The notes: a model not told the origin generated them from the letters alone. 64,000 bases of DNA from Ligula intestinalis (GCA_036362985.1 JAYGXS010000005.1:52754496-52818495), one strand, 5' to 3'. Positions 10,905 through 23,421 are shown, numbered from the stretch's first letter. Program-made: numbers and translations.

Positions 10905-12050
10905 CTCAAGGCACATCACTCTCCCATGGGAAGTCATGACTGGGATTGCCGGAGAGGGGCTGTGGAAAGGTGCAGAAAAGAGCCTAAAATTAGACGCAGA
11001 ATAGGATGTCAAGGGAGAGGGGGTGGGGAAGGCTCTGTCCTCCAGCGGTGCCAAAGCCCTCATGACAGATAGCAGAAGGGGGAGGGCAGAAAACTATTCT
11101 CACGCCTCCCCCCTACACTTCCAAACGGAAAAAGGACTCAGTCGTTTGGGGGGGGGGAGGGTACAATAAGATTTGACTCAAAGACAGACAACAAAGGACT
11201 TCAAAGGCCGCTCTGAGATTAATTAGGGCAAACTTTTCAACAAAGACCTCCTTCATGATAATTATAGAAAAAAGCTTAGCCATAAAGCTAACTGCGATCT
11301 GGGTGACATATGCTTAGCCGAAGGGGGGTCATACGCCGTAGAGGATCAGACCAAAATGCAAACAGGGCAGGGCTACAAAGAAGCGGCTACCCTGTAGATC
11401 AAAGTAGATGCACCATTATTTCCGAAAGACGTTGATGCCTTGGTCCTTTTAACCCCATCATGACAAAAGGCGTGGCGGTCGCAATATACTCAAGTGACCG
11501 CCTAGTCGAGAGAATGTCCTTTGTCAGTCACACCAGAACCTCAAAGTATGGAGACGGATTAAAATTCAAATAAACAGAGCAGAGCGAAAAGAAGTCGAAA
11601 GTGGATACGCGCGTAAATACACCAATGACGCCTTTAACAAAGGTTGGTCGGATCAGAGAACCACATTTCAGGCTCATCAGCCTAACCCGAGACAATTTGT
11701 CGCCGGTTCACTGTTCTAATCAACGAGGTCTACTATTGTATCTGAAATAGAAAGCAGTATTAACTAGCATGTGAATCAACTTCCCATATTTGCCGTGTTC
11801 CAATTCCAAAACTGGGTCGACTGGGGTGGCAGTACTGCTTATTATTCAGAAAATTGCGATGATATTCTAGGATGCCGTCTTTTGACTTACCAGTCACATG
11901 CAAAATCTCTAGTCGTAAGACAAGTTACAAGATAAGGAGAGTGAAGTTTCTACCCCCCCCCTCTCTAGGTAAGCTAACCATAAGTAATTCAGTTCTGTTT
12001 AGATTGCATACCTGAAGAAAATAATATAATTCAGTTTACAAGAAGTTGAT
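10905..12050. other. intronic DNA with C/G homopolymer runs
   Basis: No gene was seen. There are G or C runs near 11,142-11,158 and 11,953-11,961, plus purine-rich stretches around 11,075. No repeat partner was identified inside the window. Confidence 0.4.
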
Positions 12051-12165
12051 CCCTATGAAAGTTATAAGACCATGAACTGTTTATTCGACCAGCAACTGCT
12101 GATGAAGTTTACAACATGGTATAAATCACCATTAAGAAAGAATATGCGATCCTCATGAAGTAATT

Positions 12166-13072
12166 TGGAAGAAGATGCGGGTGCTGGGACCGATCTTAAA
12201 TTAGCCTGCAGTTTCGACATCCGCTGTGGATTCTTCATCAGAGCCATCAACAGAAAACAATATCAGAAAGAGGTAATGCAAGCACAGGAGGTTGCAGCAT
12301 TTAAAGGATACAGACATTACCGCTTTGGCCAAATTGAGCCTCATCACTGAATATGGATTAGATAGGTTTTTGCACTTGTTTATGGACTGGGGGCCTGTGA
12401 ACCATGACTCGAGTAATGCTCCCTTCAGTTGATTGTCACCTTTTGCAAGAATGTTAGTCTCATCAAACATGAATGCGTGGCCGGGTCTCGTCGAATGAGC
12501 CACAACTTGAGAATTGGTATCATTTCGCCATACTGTTGCAATTAACGTCTTGACAACGCTGCCGCTTTTTCCGACGTAGTTGCTTTGTCCGCAACTGCAC
12601 CAGATCCAATAGCAGAATCAGGTATTTTGGCGTGGAAATGGGTCCTTCAGTTTTATTATCTAAGATCTTACGGTTATCTCTGGTGTGTGCGCGACTTCCA
12701 CTCCAAGTGGTGCGAGAAGGCGACCGACGACCTCCGGGACGTTTTTGACGTATGAAATTGCCCACCAAAAGGCAGTGCTGGTGCAATTTTTTTTCGCTCA
12801 TCTCGTTTTCGGTTGACGAAATTGCGCGGGTAACCATATCCTCCATATCCTCCTCCGGCGGTTTTCCCTTTTGGTTTACTGCAGTACCTCTCAACACGTC
12901 TAGGAAGCTTCCTTACGCAACTGCGTTTGTGACTGATTGGGCGGTTCCTTTTAAACTCCAGTGCTTGGATGTTGTTTATCGCTTTCTTCAAAATTTTTGC
13001 CGAGCAATAAGCACGCTCAATTGTGCCATGCATGATGCAAGTTTGGCAGATCACGGTCAACATGCCGGTCAT
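12166..13072 (-). mobile_element. Penelope-like element with GIY-YIG endonuclease remnant, copy 4
   Basis: The most complete Penelope copy here. On the minus strand, spread over several frames, come an RT C-terminal part (RNRP, GYGYPRNFVNRK), a GIY-YIG core CSCGQSNYVGK near 12,560-12,600, then VVAHSTRPGHAFMFDETNIL, LLESWFTGPQSINK and the 3' flank ending in a hammerhead at 12,208-12,241. Penelope-like elements combine a telomerase-related reverse transcriptase with this endonuclease. Frameshifts and stops make it dead. A plus-strand copy begins immediately to its right. Confidence 0.85.
12208..12241 (-). ncRNA. hammerhead ribozyme-like motif, Penelope copy 4
   Basis: CTGATGA, hairpin GAATCC with GGATGTC, then GAAACTGC. 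Both core strings remain, but the cleavage triplet is changed from GTC to TGC, so self-cleavage is unlikely. Confidence 0.55.
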
Positions 13073-13074
13073 CA

Positions 13075-13295
13075 AGCGAATGACACGCAAGAGGGCAATT
13101 CTCGTTAATTTTTATAACTCTTCAGTAATGACCGTATTCGATACATACTGCAAATTCCTGTGAATGTATTAGCTGTTTCTGCTACCGTTTTCTGCTGATA
13201 TTTCTGATGAAGAATCAGCGATGGATGTCGAAACGCCAGGCGAATAAGTGTTTTCCCAGCAATCAAAGCTGGTTCTTCTCTATTTAGGAATTGAT
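13075..13295 (+). mobile_element. Penelope-like 3' end, copy 5
   Basis: The plus strand matches 49,610-49,810: gcaagagggcaattctcgtt, tactgcaaattcctgtgaatg, ctgtttctgc, then a hammerhead and ggcgaataagtgttttccc. It lies head to head with the minus-strand copy ending near 13,072, making a divergent pair. Confidence 0.75.
13204..13237 (+). ncRNA. hammerhead ribozyme-like motif, Penelope copy 5
   Basis: CTGATGA followed by a weaker stem (GAATCA with GGATGTC) and GAAACGCC. Core strings are kept; the stem has a mismatch and the triplet is GCC. Confidence 0.5.
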
Positions 13296-13309
13296 AATTA
13301 TCTTTAAAA

Positions 13310-14530
13310 CTGAAAGATGTCCTTTATTTACACGAGCGATGCAAAGAACGCATACAAGTTGCTGCAAAATCAGTACACGAAAAAAGAACAGTCTTGAGTC
13401 TTTTATTCTGTAAAATATTTTGCCCCCTAAAGGGCATACAAAATATACAGCTAACGATCACATGACTTAAGTAATCATGTTATAATGAGTGTGTGAATTT
13501 TGCAAACAGTCGAAAGGAGCTCATTTAAGTGCCAGTATGCTGTCATAACTGAAATATTATGGCAGTTTTCTACTCGATTACGAGTACTACCAACCCAGCT
13601 AAGTCATTCTTTATAATCTTTCACATTTCATTAGACAGGTTAGCTACTCCACGTAACAGTTTCTATCGGGTTATACTGAGAAAAAAACTCATTTTAACAT
13701 AGTCGTCTTTAAAGCTGCGAGGTTTCGGAGAAAACGTGCAGGTCATCCGTAAATGGTGAGAAGACATCGAACGGAATCCGCCATTGACACAGGAAGTAGG
13801 CGTAGTAAGTTAAAAGCATATCAGATCACGTCTGAGGTCTCGAGAGATCTAACCGAACTCCTGGCCTGCAGAGAGAGGTGGTGCGAACAGATTAGTACAG
13901 AATTAGGCCAGGGCTGTGTCAGAGACTAGGAACGGGGTGCGAAACAGAATTCCCTGCTGTCTCCAATCTGCTCACAAGTAATTAACCCTCTTCGTGAGGA
14001 ACAACTCTCTTGGGGAGAGGCAAACTAATTAAGAAAGATTCATTTGCCTATGTGTGTACGCCCGAATACTTAAACAGCTGAAAAAAGAAGCGCCAACAGA
14101 AATACACGAAAAATAGGCAACCATTGTGACAAGGCGACGACCTAAAGAAAGTAAAATAAAAGAAGGTTAAAAAGATCGTTTCTGCAGCCGAAGTGTTCAT
14201 GAAAACTGCAAAGTTTCCGACTAGACACTCTTCCTGCTCGGTAATCACAGTAAACTATCGCAGTAGACGGAAGCGAATAGGCTGTTTATAGGAAACAGCT
14301 TGCAAAGTAAAGACGCGAACGTTGGGATGAATTGATTGAGCGCTCCTGCAAGTGAAAAATATCGGGGAAACAGCCGGTCGCATTTTCACTCTCCTTGAAG
14401 TTAAACACAGACTGGAGACAACTATCACACGCCGGGTCATGCGGCCAAAAAAACCACTGCCACAGCAAGAAACGGTTTGGAGTCCTTTCTCGGATCTGGT
14501 GCTGCTTTTAACAAAACGATTACGTTGGTG
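13310..14530. other. intronic DNA, small foldback-repeat fragment
   Basis: A short piece at about 13,490-13,560 resembles the end of the foldback family (acagtcgaaaggagctcatt). Otherwise no gene or element is recognised. A minus-strand ORF at 14,286-14,468 has a protein-like composition but no match. Confidence 0.35.
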
Positions 14531-14539
14531 AAACTGGCA

Positions 14540-14770
14540 AATTACTCCAGACGCGAAAAACCGAGCACGCAGCAGCGGTGAGGGGGAGACAGGAAGCTAA
14601 CTCTCACGTTCCAGCTCACTCGACGGGACACGACTATACTTTCAATTTTAACGAGACTGACATCCTCGCAAAAAATGACAGCCATGAACTGTTCAAGTCA
14701 TTGTTCCCATGCGCGCATCTATCAACAAGCGCAGTGACTTTCTGCTCCCATAATTCGTACTGTGACTGTG
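14540..14770 (+). mobile_element. Penelope-like GIY-YIG fragment, copy 6
   Basis: The plus-strand frame reads LLQTRKTEHAAAV, then VPAHSTGHDYTFNFNETDIL. This is the same endonuclease stretch as at 12,430-12,560 and 49,230-49,320. It stops before the SINK segment and has no hammerhead nearby. Confidence 0.72.
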
Positions 14771-14879
14771 CTTCAGCAGAAGAATCAGGGGGAAGGCGCG
14801 AGCTATCAAGAGTTTCGAGGACGCTGAACCTACTTGTCATGTAAGTATCACGCAAATATCCAACAGGCATGATCAAAAC

Positions 14880-15800
14880 GCGGAAATTAATTATTCGAAC
14901 TTCAGCGGTCCAGCTATAATCACATCAATCACGGCCCCAAGCGATGACCACGAGAACAGCTAATTATAGAAAGCGTGCGTGGGTACTGCGCAGCTTGTGT
15001 CTTTATCATCCTCTTTAGTGTTTTTCTTCCACCGACGGGCGCAAAACAGAATCTCGCCAATTAACCTCTTGTTTTAACGATCGATATATCCTCCTTCAGA
15101 ATAACACCCGAAGCTCCCGGTAATTTAGCATGCGCTTTAAGGAGAAAGGTCTCTACGACAGGCTTTTATTCTAACATCAAATCGAATTCAATTTGTTCCT
15201 CATGGTAGTACAATGAATCATTATTTAAACGGCAAGTACTGAAAACGATTGCGTGAGACAGTGTAAGAGAGCGTGTCTATCCTCAGAGCGTCGAAGAGCA
15301 GACAATTTTGGCGAAACTTAACTTGAAAAGGCGGTTTCCCTTTTTAAATAGCCCGACCTAATACCCCACGACTTCTTCCTTGAAAATGTTTGTGGAGGCA
15401 ACCCGTGGCAAGCTCTGTGAGCCACTAGAGAGTCATTATAAACTGGAAGGTCATCTGTTGCTAAACATTATCCGTGTGACCCAATAGTCGAAAGTGCAGT
15501 TTAAATAGAGTAAATTTCGTAACTCATGACATGTTAGTATACGTTCTTAAATGCACTTTCGGCCTATAAACTATAAGACAGGTGGCAATTTTGTATTGAT
15601 TATCATGTGGCAGTATACAAAGATATTTCAGTCAGACCACACCGTGAAACTGCGTTCGTGTTGGACGTTCTGCCTCCGAGATACATCGGAGACTGCGGTC
15701 ATTCATTTGATATTCATAGGAGTATACATTGTTTCTCAACGTAGCGCAGCCTATGTCCCATTGAGCCACAGCCACCCAAAGATAACATAAATCAGCCTAC
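14880..15800. other. intronic DNA, no gene seen
   Basis: Short ORFs only. No homology or repeat partner was recognised. Confidence 0.35.
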
Positions 15801-15804
15801 TTGG

Positions 15805-16085
15805 TAGTTATACCCAGAAAATTGTATACGTAGGTAACCACACAGAGAAAGAACGCAGGCAGCATCTTGCGAAAATATGGAAAAGAGTCATTGAAACCTG
15901 TCATTATTTCCCGAATTGCATCTTCTCAGAGGGCACTACCAATTATGCAGACAGGAAACCGGAACGGGAAATGTTAATGGGTCGGAGACTGCGCATCGGC
16001 GGAGACGAAAGAGATTCTCAGACAGTGAGATTCGCGAGAAGATAAACCAACAGCGCACGTGAGTGCGCCATTAAAACAGCGCGCC
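15805..16085 (+). repeat. dispersed repeat R, copy 1
   Basis: Contains gaaaattgtatacgtaggta, caggcagcatcttgcgaaaa, ctcagagggcactac, acaggaaacc and gttaatgggtcg followed by gactgcgcatcggcggagac. The left half recurs at 16,625-16,810 and the right half at 18,705-18,895. Type unknown. Confidence 0.6.
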
Positions 16086-16624
16086 ACGCGGCGGAAGCCA
16101 TCCTGTTTGTGTACTTTTAGGGAACCGACCCAGTCAGATCAAATTGCCAGTTCTGAGTAAAACGTCTGTAACGCTTAAAACGCAGACCATATTGCTACAG
16201 TCACTGCAAACTGTCAACTATAGTATGACCTAGATAGAATGAAAAGACGTGGTGATGACAGTGCAAGGATGGACTGACAAAACTCTGATTGGAGACTCGG
16301 ATGGTCAACGGAGAGGGACAAGGGGTTCATGACGTAGTCAGAAAAATTGCACAGTTTCTTCGGTTATTTACGTGAAGGCATAAACGGCGTGGGGGTATGA
16401 GTGACTAGGCAGATCATAAGGCCATGTGCTGGTAGAACACTATTGTGATGATGCAGTCGAAATATAACAGGTGGAGTAGCCCATGCAATATAAATAAATA
16501 TTCCGAAAGGTATCCTTAGTCAACAAAGTATTGCTTAGGCAGGATTTACTGCTGATTATCATATAACGGGGGCAAAGATCAAAGATCAAAACGCGGGCAC
16601 CCGATAGAGCCAGTTTTTTGTGTG

Positions 16625-16810
16625 TTTAACTGCCGAAATTGTATTTGGGTAAGGACACAGGCAGTATCTTGTGAACATCAGGAAAAGAATCACCGAAAAC
16701 TATTGTTGGTAATTTTTTCGAGAATAGGCTCTCCTCAGTGGGACTACCATTTAGGTCTGTCCATTGCAAGCCATTGGTGACAGTCGTATCTGCCTCGAGG
16801 ACGTGCATTC
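16625..16810 (+). repeat. dispersed repeat R, copy 2
   Basis: Matches copy 1 at aaattgtatttgggtaa, acacaggcagtatcttg and ctctcctcagtgggactacc. Partial copy, no coding content. Confidence 0.5.
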
Positions 16811-17399
16811 TCGCTGGATGTCTTACAAATTAGCCCGGATGAAAGTTTGGAACGCGTGTAAGCTCATTTATTTTTAATTCTTTGATCATAGCCTAGTTCT
16901 CCTAACAGCAGCATTACAATTTATTTATTAGCCCCACATAATTCAACTCTACCTTACCTTAAACTCTTATTGGCTGTAACTTCATTACCCAGTTTTAACA
17001 CTAATGTACCCCTTAATTCATGCAGTCGAGTCTCTTAGTTTAGACTTGCTTGGCTTTCATAGTGCAGTCGAGTCCTCAAAGTTTAGTCCAAGCTTTTTAA
17101 CCTATTGCAGTCTCAGCAACACTGTTGTCATCTATTACCGGTACTTGTAGCCCACCTATTTAGAGAGATGATGGTCGGACCTCCGACATATGGTAGCGTC
17201 AGAGTTAGCACAAGTTCTACTACTCTACAAACGCTTTATTATTGTCCAAATGCCAATAACTATCACATACCACAGATAGGGGAGTGCATACTGGGTAAGT
17301 CTCCTTAAAAGGGGATACACAGGCAGTACTTACGCGGGCTTTAGAAAGCGAGTTTTGGCGCCGAAACTGTGTTCAGTTAGGACTGGCTACTTTTAGAAG

Positions 17400-18000
17400 A
17401 ATGTACTTTTTTACTTAAAAAATGGTACCTTTGGAATAAAACGTATGGTAGCTGTTGTTTACTAATGCTTCTTACAAACTATACATAGTGATCCTTATCC
17501 CTTCCAAAAGCTAATGACTTCTGTATGTAATATTCCCAAAACCATAAACGAAGATACGACTTTCTTCATATGGAAAGTTTATAGCTCGTAGTTCACACCA
17601 CCTAAATTGAAAGTGTAAAAGCGTGTAGAATTTGAAAAAAATATTATTAGAATTTTAAAAAAAGTTTGCAAGCAGGAAAATTTGATGTTTCCTTAGTAGA
17701 TTACATTGAAGATGCCGTGCACACAAAAGGAGGTTTTGTGTACGATTTTGCCACTGTTTTAGATAAATGAGGCCAGAGCAAGTCAATCATAGATGCATAC
17801 TACTTGAGTAGACACGTTTAAGCTAATGCCAGTGCTACAGTCAACTGAAAAGAAGTGCATTCGGAAGCCAGAAATCTCGCATAACAGAAATGTATTTGAA
17901 CTATATAGCATAGTAATATTACCTAATAAATCGGTTAAACCAAAAAGCACGTTTCAGCATATTAGTCACTATTTTAGGAGTCGCATCGCCTAGTGTGTGT
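17400..18000 (+). repeat. possible degraded foldback element
   Basis: The right side has gcatactacttgagtag and ctgaaaagaagtgcattcgg, the end sequence of the foldback family best seen at 38.8-39.5 kb. The left arm is too eroded to define. Confidence 0.3.
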
Positions 18001-18281
18001 ACAGAGGCGTTCATTTATCGTAGCATGTTGCCGTTCTGTAGACTACTTTCTGAGTCAACTACGCTGAGTTCACTGGCGACAAAAAAAATCCCAGGTTAGA
18101 CAGGTGATCCTTTTTTTCTGATAAAAATGTCCGGTTCTAGTTCGTTTCCTGAGGAAGTTGTGGAATATATACATTAATTTATTCCAAAAGAATGGTATAT
18201 CGTCGGGCTGCATAAGTTAATAAATGTATATTTGTAAGGCCTGGCCTGGGATCCTACAACTTCTCACGAGACCAAAGTAAA

Positions 18282-18536
18282 ATGGCCGGTCCGTTAAGAA
18301 GTTATTTGGTTCGAGAAAGCATTCGATACAAAGGATCGACAGTCTTCAAAGCACTGGCTGGAAGACACTATCTGAGCAGGAGAGAATTCATATATAGCCA
18401 AAGAAAAGACGTAGTTTGGTGGCAACAAACGACCGAAACCCCTTTGCTTCACACATTACGTTCTGCCCTCAAGATATACTGGAGGCTTCAAGCTTCCATG
18501 CACGTAAATGACATTTCCTTACCTTTAACACGCAAG
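18282..18536 (+). CDS. possible single first exon, unknown product
   Basis: An open frame of 85 codons starts at an ATG with A at -3 and ends exactly at AAG before the strong donor GTAAGT. The product is basic and aromatic (RESIRYKGS, ALAGRHYLSRREFIY, DVVWWQQ). No family is recognised and no matching downstream exon could be fixed. It lies antisense inside the last large ARFGAP1 interval. It could be an exon of a nested gene, or chance. Confidence 0.22.
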
Positions 18537-18704
18537 GTAAGTCCATTTTATATTCTAGTCCTTCAAAATGGCACACGCTATACCACATAGAGCTGCAGTC
18601 GCACAAATATAACTCAATATTATCCTCGGCCTACCTGTTAGAACTAGTCAGCCGGTTCTATACAGGCAAGGCCCCATACGCATCAGTAAACGTGTCACTT
18701 AAGA

Positions 18705-18895
18705 GTGTTGATTGCTATTTTCGCCTGGATAGGCTCTCTTCAAAGTGGGCAGCTATTCGAGCGGATAGGAAGCCAACATGAGGAGGTGTTAATAGGTCGT
18801 GGAAAGTGCGTCAGTCGAGACGAATGCCGGCCACGTAAACAAAACCAGACATGAACACGCCACTGAAAAAGAGTTCCTCCAGTGACGAAAACCCT
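18705..18895 (+). repeat. dispersed repeat R, copy 3
   Basis: Matches the right half of copy 1: ggctctcttcaaagtgggca, gataggaagcc, gttaataggtcg, gtcgagacgaatgc. Confidence 0.5.
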
Positions 18896-18899
18896 GGAA

Positions 18900-21140
18900 T
18901 GTGTATTTTTGGAGAACTATGAGTATGGATAAGACGCTTTAGGCACAGGAAGCTTCTTTGCCATTTTTTCGTGGCCATCATGTGTGACTAACCGGTGAAT
19001 TAATATAGATTAAATAATTCTGAGTACGGCGGATAATTTCATTCAACGATCAGCAGTTGCTTTACCGCAAAATTGCATATTTTGTGTTTATTAATTCGGG
19101 GATTCCTCATTGACAAGGGATGATCCAAAAGGTATTTTAAAAATCTGTGATTGAGAAGCGCTCTGGCAACGGTCTAAACAGGCCTTTAAAAGCGTTGTTG
19201 GACTTTTCTAATTTTACTTGCCCAGTAGGTTTCTTGGGTATGCGTTATATAGATCAGACCATTTTTAGAGAGTAGAAGTACACAAAAGGAGGACGGAAGT
19301 GAACATGCACAGATAAGGGGTCCCCTTATAAGCTCACGAGGTAGGCCTACGTGGTCATAGAAAGACACTGTTTAGGTTACACCTTTCAAGAAACGTTGAG
19401 GACTAACGGTTTGGGCGGCCACCAACCTTTATGAATGGTCTACTCAGCTTTCAAGAATAAGCTCCTTTAACAAAAGGGTGCTAAGCAACATGGCGATTGA
19501 AGCCTTTGGTTAAAACAACATCTCGAAACACCGAGTGACTGTAAATACATGGGATGAGTCTTCAGTTCACCGTTCAAAAGATCTATGGTTCTGGCGACGT
19601 TCTCTATAGGCAAAAACTACTGTCTCTGTCTGACGTCTGTGAAACATTTTCAGCCATGCCAGCCTGAGCTTCACTGAAAATAATTTACCAAAATAACCTT
19701 GAAGAAGACAAGAAAAACGTTTTTATGTATGAGGCCTGCATTTGCGACCAATACAACATAGATAACTGAATAATATGAAAGCCTGAAAGGCGGAATAGGG
19801 CATGGTATAAAAAAGTAAAATCAAACAAGTGTTTACTTTTTGCGGTAATTATTATATTCCATAATTATTTTCTTATAATGAATTCCCCTCGTTATGCATA
19901 AAGCCCTAAGTGACTCTTAAAATATCCAATTTCTTAAAATATTGCCTCCCAGGTAGTAATAACTCACGAGATTGGCTACGCCTTCTTCAGAAAAAAATCC
20001 ATCTATTTCATACGAAATGACTGAGGTGAATGCAAAATTGGTGGCCTTAATAGGGCTCTAAATAAATTTGTAGATTAACCTTACCTGCCTTAGTTACTCA
20101 AAAGGTACTGAATGGTATTTTCACTGAGGGCTGTGAGCACTTTTGTCCAAAAACGCAAGCGCTGCCTGAGTTAACCAGAACTTAGCGATATCGAAACCGC
20201 ACTCAGCTTTTTCCTACTTAAAGCATCTCCGTGAACGAAAAAGAGAAACCAACTTGTTGATTGAGCAATCGAAAAAGCTAAAAATAAATGCCCGCAAGAC
20301 GGATTCCTGTGTTTTTTTCCATCCCGAAAACGCTCTGAACAAATGAAAATAGTGATAACGCTCTAGCAGCTGAGACCACTACAAGCTACGATTCAAACGA
20401 CGTCACAGAAAAGTGCATTTTGTGAGAAAAGTGACGGGTATAGTCACACAGAAGTCCTCGTTTTACCTAGTGGGGCAAAAATAGGCCAATTTACGGTCTA
20501 TAGTTCTGGATGAAAAGTTTTGCAGAAAAAAATAAACTCTGAGGCAGATGTATCCACCGTCTGGTACTGCCCATAAACTATAAAGGTAACGCGCTGTGTT
20601 TCTAAAACTGTTCATTTTTATTGCGCACTTGCAAGTGGACCGAGTAGCTACCGAAATCAGCGACATATCCCAATTCCTCAAAAAGTAATTGCGGCTTTAG
20701 AATTCTCTGTCGTTATGGTAGGCATAGAACGCAATTTAAGATACTCTATAACAGACACAGGCCGGGAGCTTTCGATAATCTACTGTCCTCGATAATGTTG
20801 TGAGCACCTTCACACGTCCATGGGTGCCTCACTATGTTAGACGAATGCTCCCACGCCAGTGGCTTTCACAGACCTGGCGTGATCACAAGTCGGAACGAAA
20901 AGGATTCTGCGCTGACTTGGAGAGCAGAGTCAACAGTCAGAGGGCATTCGCACTAGAAGGTAATCTTTGTGGCTCGCAAACTACCTAGTCGAACGCAATG
21001 TGAGTGTTTTAAAAACAGCAGGCAACTGAAATGACAGATCTGGCTCGCTGACGTCGTCTGGAAATTCCTTGTCCAAAACCAAAGTGATCTGTGAAACGGA
21101 CCTTATTTCTGAGCGCTAACAAAACATAGATACTTTAAGA
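18900..21140. other. intronic DNA, no gene seen
   Basis: AT-rich with short ORFs. A good acceptor-like tract (ttattttcag on the minus strand near 19,680) is followed by an open frame starting EAQAGMAENVSQTS that stops after about 22 codons. It has the wrong phase to follow exon 7 directly and no homology. Confidence 0.35.
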
Positions 21141-21146
21141 ATGGCT

Positions 21147-21720
21147 AATCAAGTAGTTTGCATTTTTATCATTGATTTTTGACTGCATTTATGAATGCAA
21201 ATATATTTTGGGGAAAAAATGCACGAAAAAATTGTTGCTTGTACTCGCTTGATAATAAAATACGCCCAAATGTTCTACTTAAAGAAGGAGAATGCTTCCG
21301 TTCTAAGAAACTTTCTGAATTGACGAATAATTTGGGAACCTACTGCCTGCTATACTTGAATTCAAGGTAGATAAAGTGCCCACTGTGTACGTGTTGTAGA
21401 AGAAAAAGCTCGTCTTCGCCTACGGTTTGATGCAGAAGTCACATAGTTCTCATAAATATTGCAATGGCGGTGGATCATACTGCATACATTATAGGTAGCA
21501 TTGATAAAGTAACGGATACGATTTCTTCTGCTTGAACACCTTACAATTATAAAAGATTGCATCATTATACTTTTTTTCTAAAACACAAGGATACTTCTTC
21601 CTCAAATAAAAAAGTTAAAGAAGGCATAATTTGCTACCAAACCAGTACAAGAATGAATTGTTATGTTTTGTAAGCGGTCAGAAAGAAGCTCGTTAAAAAG
21701 CAGACATCCTATCGCGACTG
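21147..21720. mobile_element. foldback DNA element, copy 1
   Basis: The left arm (atcaagtagtttgcattttt, gattttt-gactgc, cttgtactcgctt) has its reverse complement in the right arm (taatttgctaccaaaccagt, agcggtcagaaagaagctcg). The middle holds the same sequence as 38,980-39,240 (tcacatagttctca, catacattataggtagcatt). No transposase is encoded, so it is a non-autonomous element with long inverted arms. Confidence 0.6.
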
Positions 21721-21999
21721 AAATGATTTCAGTATGACAACCTTACACAATGTCGATCAGCGAGTGAATATCAATATTTTGCAGATGTAGGCCTGCTGCA
21801 CGACGTCTGAGCCAGGGCAACCAGGCCAGTTTTATAAAATGTTATCCGGAAATGTGAAATGCTTTTGTGATTAGGAAGGACCGTGTGAATAGGGTTGTAA
21901 TACTGCAGCATAATCTCAAGGGCAGTCAAGACGGGATGAAAGCTTTTGATGGAGTTGCCTTCAGGCTGCCTGTTAAACCCCAAATTGGACAAAAAATTG

Positions 22000-23000
22000 T
22001 ACAATTAAGTCGCATATTCCCATTGATTTTCTATAAATGCATACGTATTTTTTCATCGGGAGCAGCACTAACATATTGTATTAGTCTATTCAACTGGTGG
22101 CAAATAAAAGCTTCTTCAAGCAATATGTTTAGAAAAAGCGTACTTTTCTTTCGTAAAAATAATGCAATTAATCGTTTTTATAGGCATTAAAAGGTTTTCT
22201 CTGATAAAAAATTATCCCCCGTTCGCAAATACTGCGCATGAATTATACAACATAGCCTACGTTTTTTGCATTTCGTTCAATAGCGTACATAAATTAAAGA
22301 TTATTCTTTCAGGAAAGTTATACAGCATGTCGGTTGGAAGCCCGATAAACACGCGCAGATAAGATTATTCTGATTAAAACCCAAGAATATCTCTTCTTCA
22401 AGCACAAAATATAAAGTAGATGTAATGTTTTACGCAAACTGTGCAAGAAGGAATAGTTTTGAGCATTTTTTCAATAAAAAATGCACTTATTCATAAGGAA
22501 ATTGAAAAGCAACGGCAAAATGCATATGGTTAAGGTATTCATTTATAGAGAGTGCATTTTTTGGCACCGGTCGGAAAAGGCCGCATGCAAAGGTGGGCAC
22601 CCTGCCTTAACTGTAGATTCTCAGAATTCTGCTGTGTGAAAGTCAGTAATACAATCCTGCCCAGGTAATACCTTTTAATCGAAAACACAGTTCAGAATTG
22701 TAGTTAGCATTCCGTGAGATAGGCCAGACACTCCACCCGTTTTTTTGAGAGGGCAGATATGGAAGCAGAGGTAACGACAAAAAAACAATGTAACGCAGTA
22801 AGCGAAATTGGGATAAACTCCAGAAAAAAAGGTTTGTTTATAAGTGACGGTAGTCCTGGCGGCAATATATCGAGCCTTCGCGAGAACAAATAAGGAGGTA
22901 AAAGAAAAAACAGGACACAAGTGAATGCAGTCGATAAAGAAAAAGGCCCTACGTAGGGACCCCTATTCTATTAATCATCCCTGGTTCCGGAAAGTCCACC
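22000..23000. other. AT-rich intronic DNA
   Basis: No gene recognised. The segment resembles the internal part of the foldback elements in composition, but no firm arm pairing was found. Confidence 0.3.
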
Positions 23001-23001
23001 A

Positions 23002-23421
23002 TTGACAAATCTTCATAAAAGTCGTATACACAAATATTTCTTAAAGTTTAAGTACCAGAAAAAAAACATGCGTTTTCAATTTAAAAACGAATACATAAAA
23101 ACAGAATTTAAACTGGAGGATTTTGAACGCGGTTTGGTGTGCAATTCAACTAAAAAGCATGTTGTACGCAAACAAAGAAAGCCCCGAAGTATTATCGATA
23201 AAATGGCTGGGAGTGACATGGCTAAAGGCAGCATGCTAAGCGCGAGCATTCCCCTTGACACGTTGTTTTCCCAGAAGGAATTTGAACAAGGCGAAGATCA
23301 CAAAATTACCAGAATTTATTCACGCGATAAAATTTCGCCAAATACTATTCAACTGCAAACGGTTATTGGCTATGTATCAGATAAATTAACTGTTCAATTA
23401 AGTGTCCCCCTAGAGAGGTGA
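23002..23421 (+). CDS. 139-codon ORF, unknown
   Basis: An intact frame with a Lys/Phe-rich start (KYFLKFKYQKKNMRFQF) and a less biased second half (LDTLFSQKEFEQGEDHK, IGYVSDKLTVQLSVPLER). No signal peptide, membrane segment or known motif is seen. It abuts Penelope-like sequence on its right, so it may be a piece of a mobile element; it may also be chance in AT-rich DNA. Confidence 0.22.
   Translation: MTNLHKSRIHKYFLKFKYQKKNMRFQFKNEYIKTEFKLEDFERGLVCNSTKKHVVRKQRKPRSIIDKMAGSDMAKGSMLSASIPLDTLFSQKEFEQGEDHKITRIYSRDKISPNTIQLQTVIGYVSDKLTVQLSVPLER

Noticed and set aside
8050..13237. A CRISPR-like array from the regularly recurring hammerhead blocks
   Set aside because: Copies are on both strands, irregularly spaced, embedded in longer homologous flanks and in a eukaryotic genome.
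19600..19690. An ARFGAP1 exon starting EAQAGMAENVSQTS
   Set aside because: The acceptor is good, but the phase is wrong directly after exon 7, the donor is weak and no family similarity was found.
20797..20959. A second exon for the 18,282 frame
   Set aside because: The frame ends at a donor, but no acceptor in a compatible phase exists before it and every upstream frame has stops.
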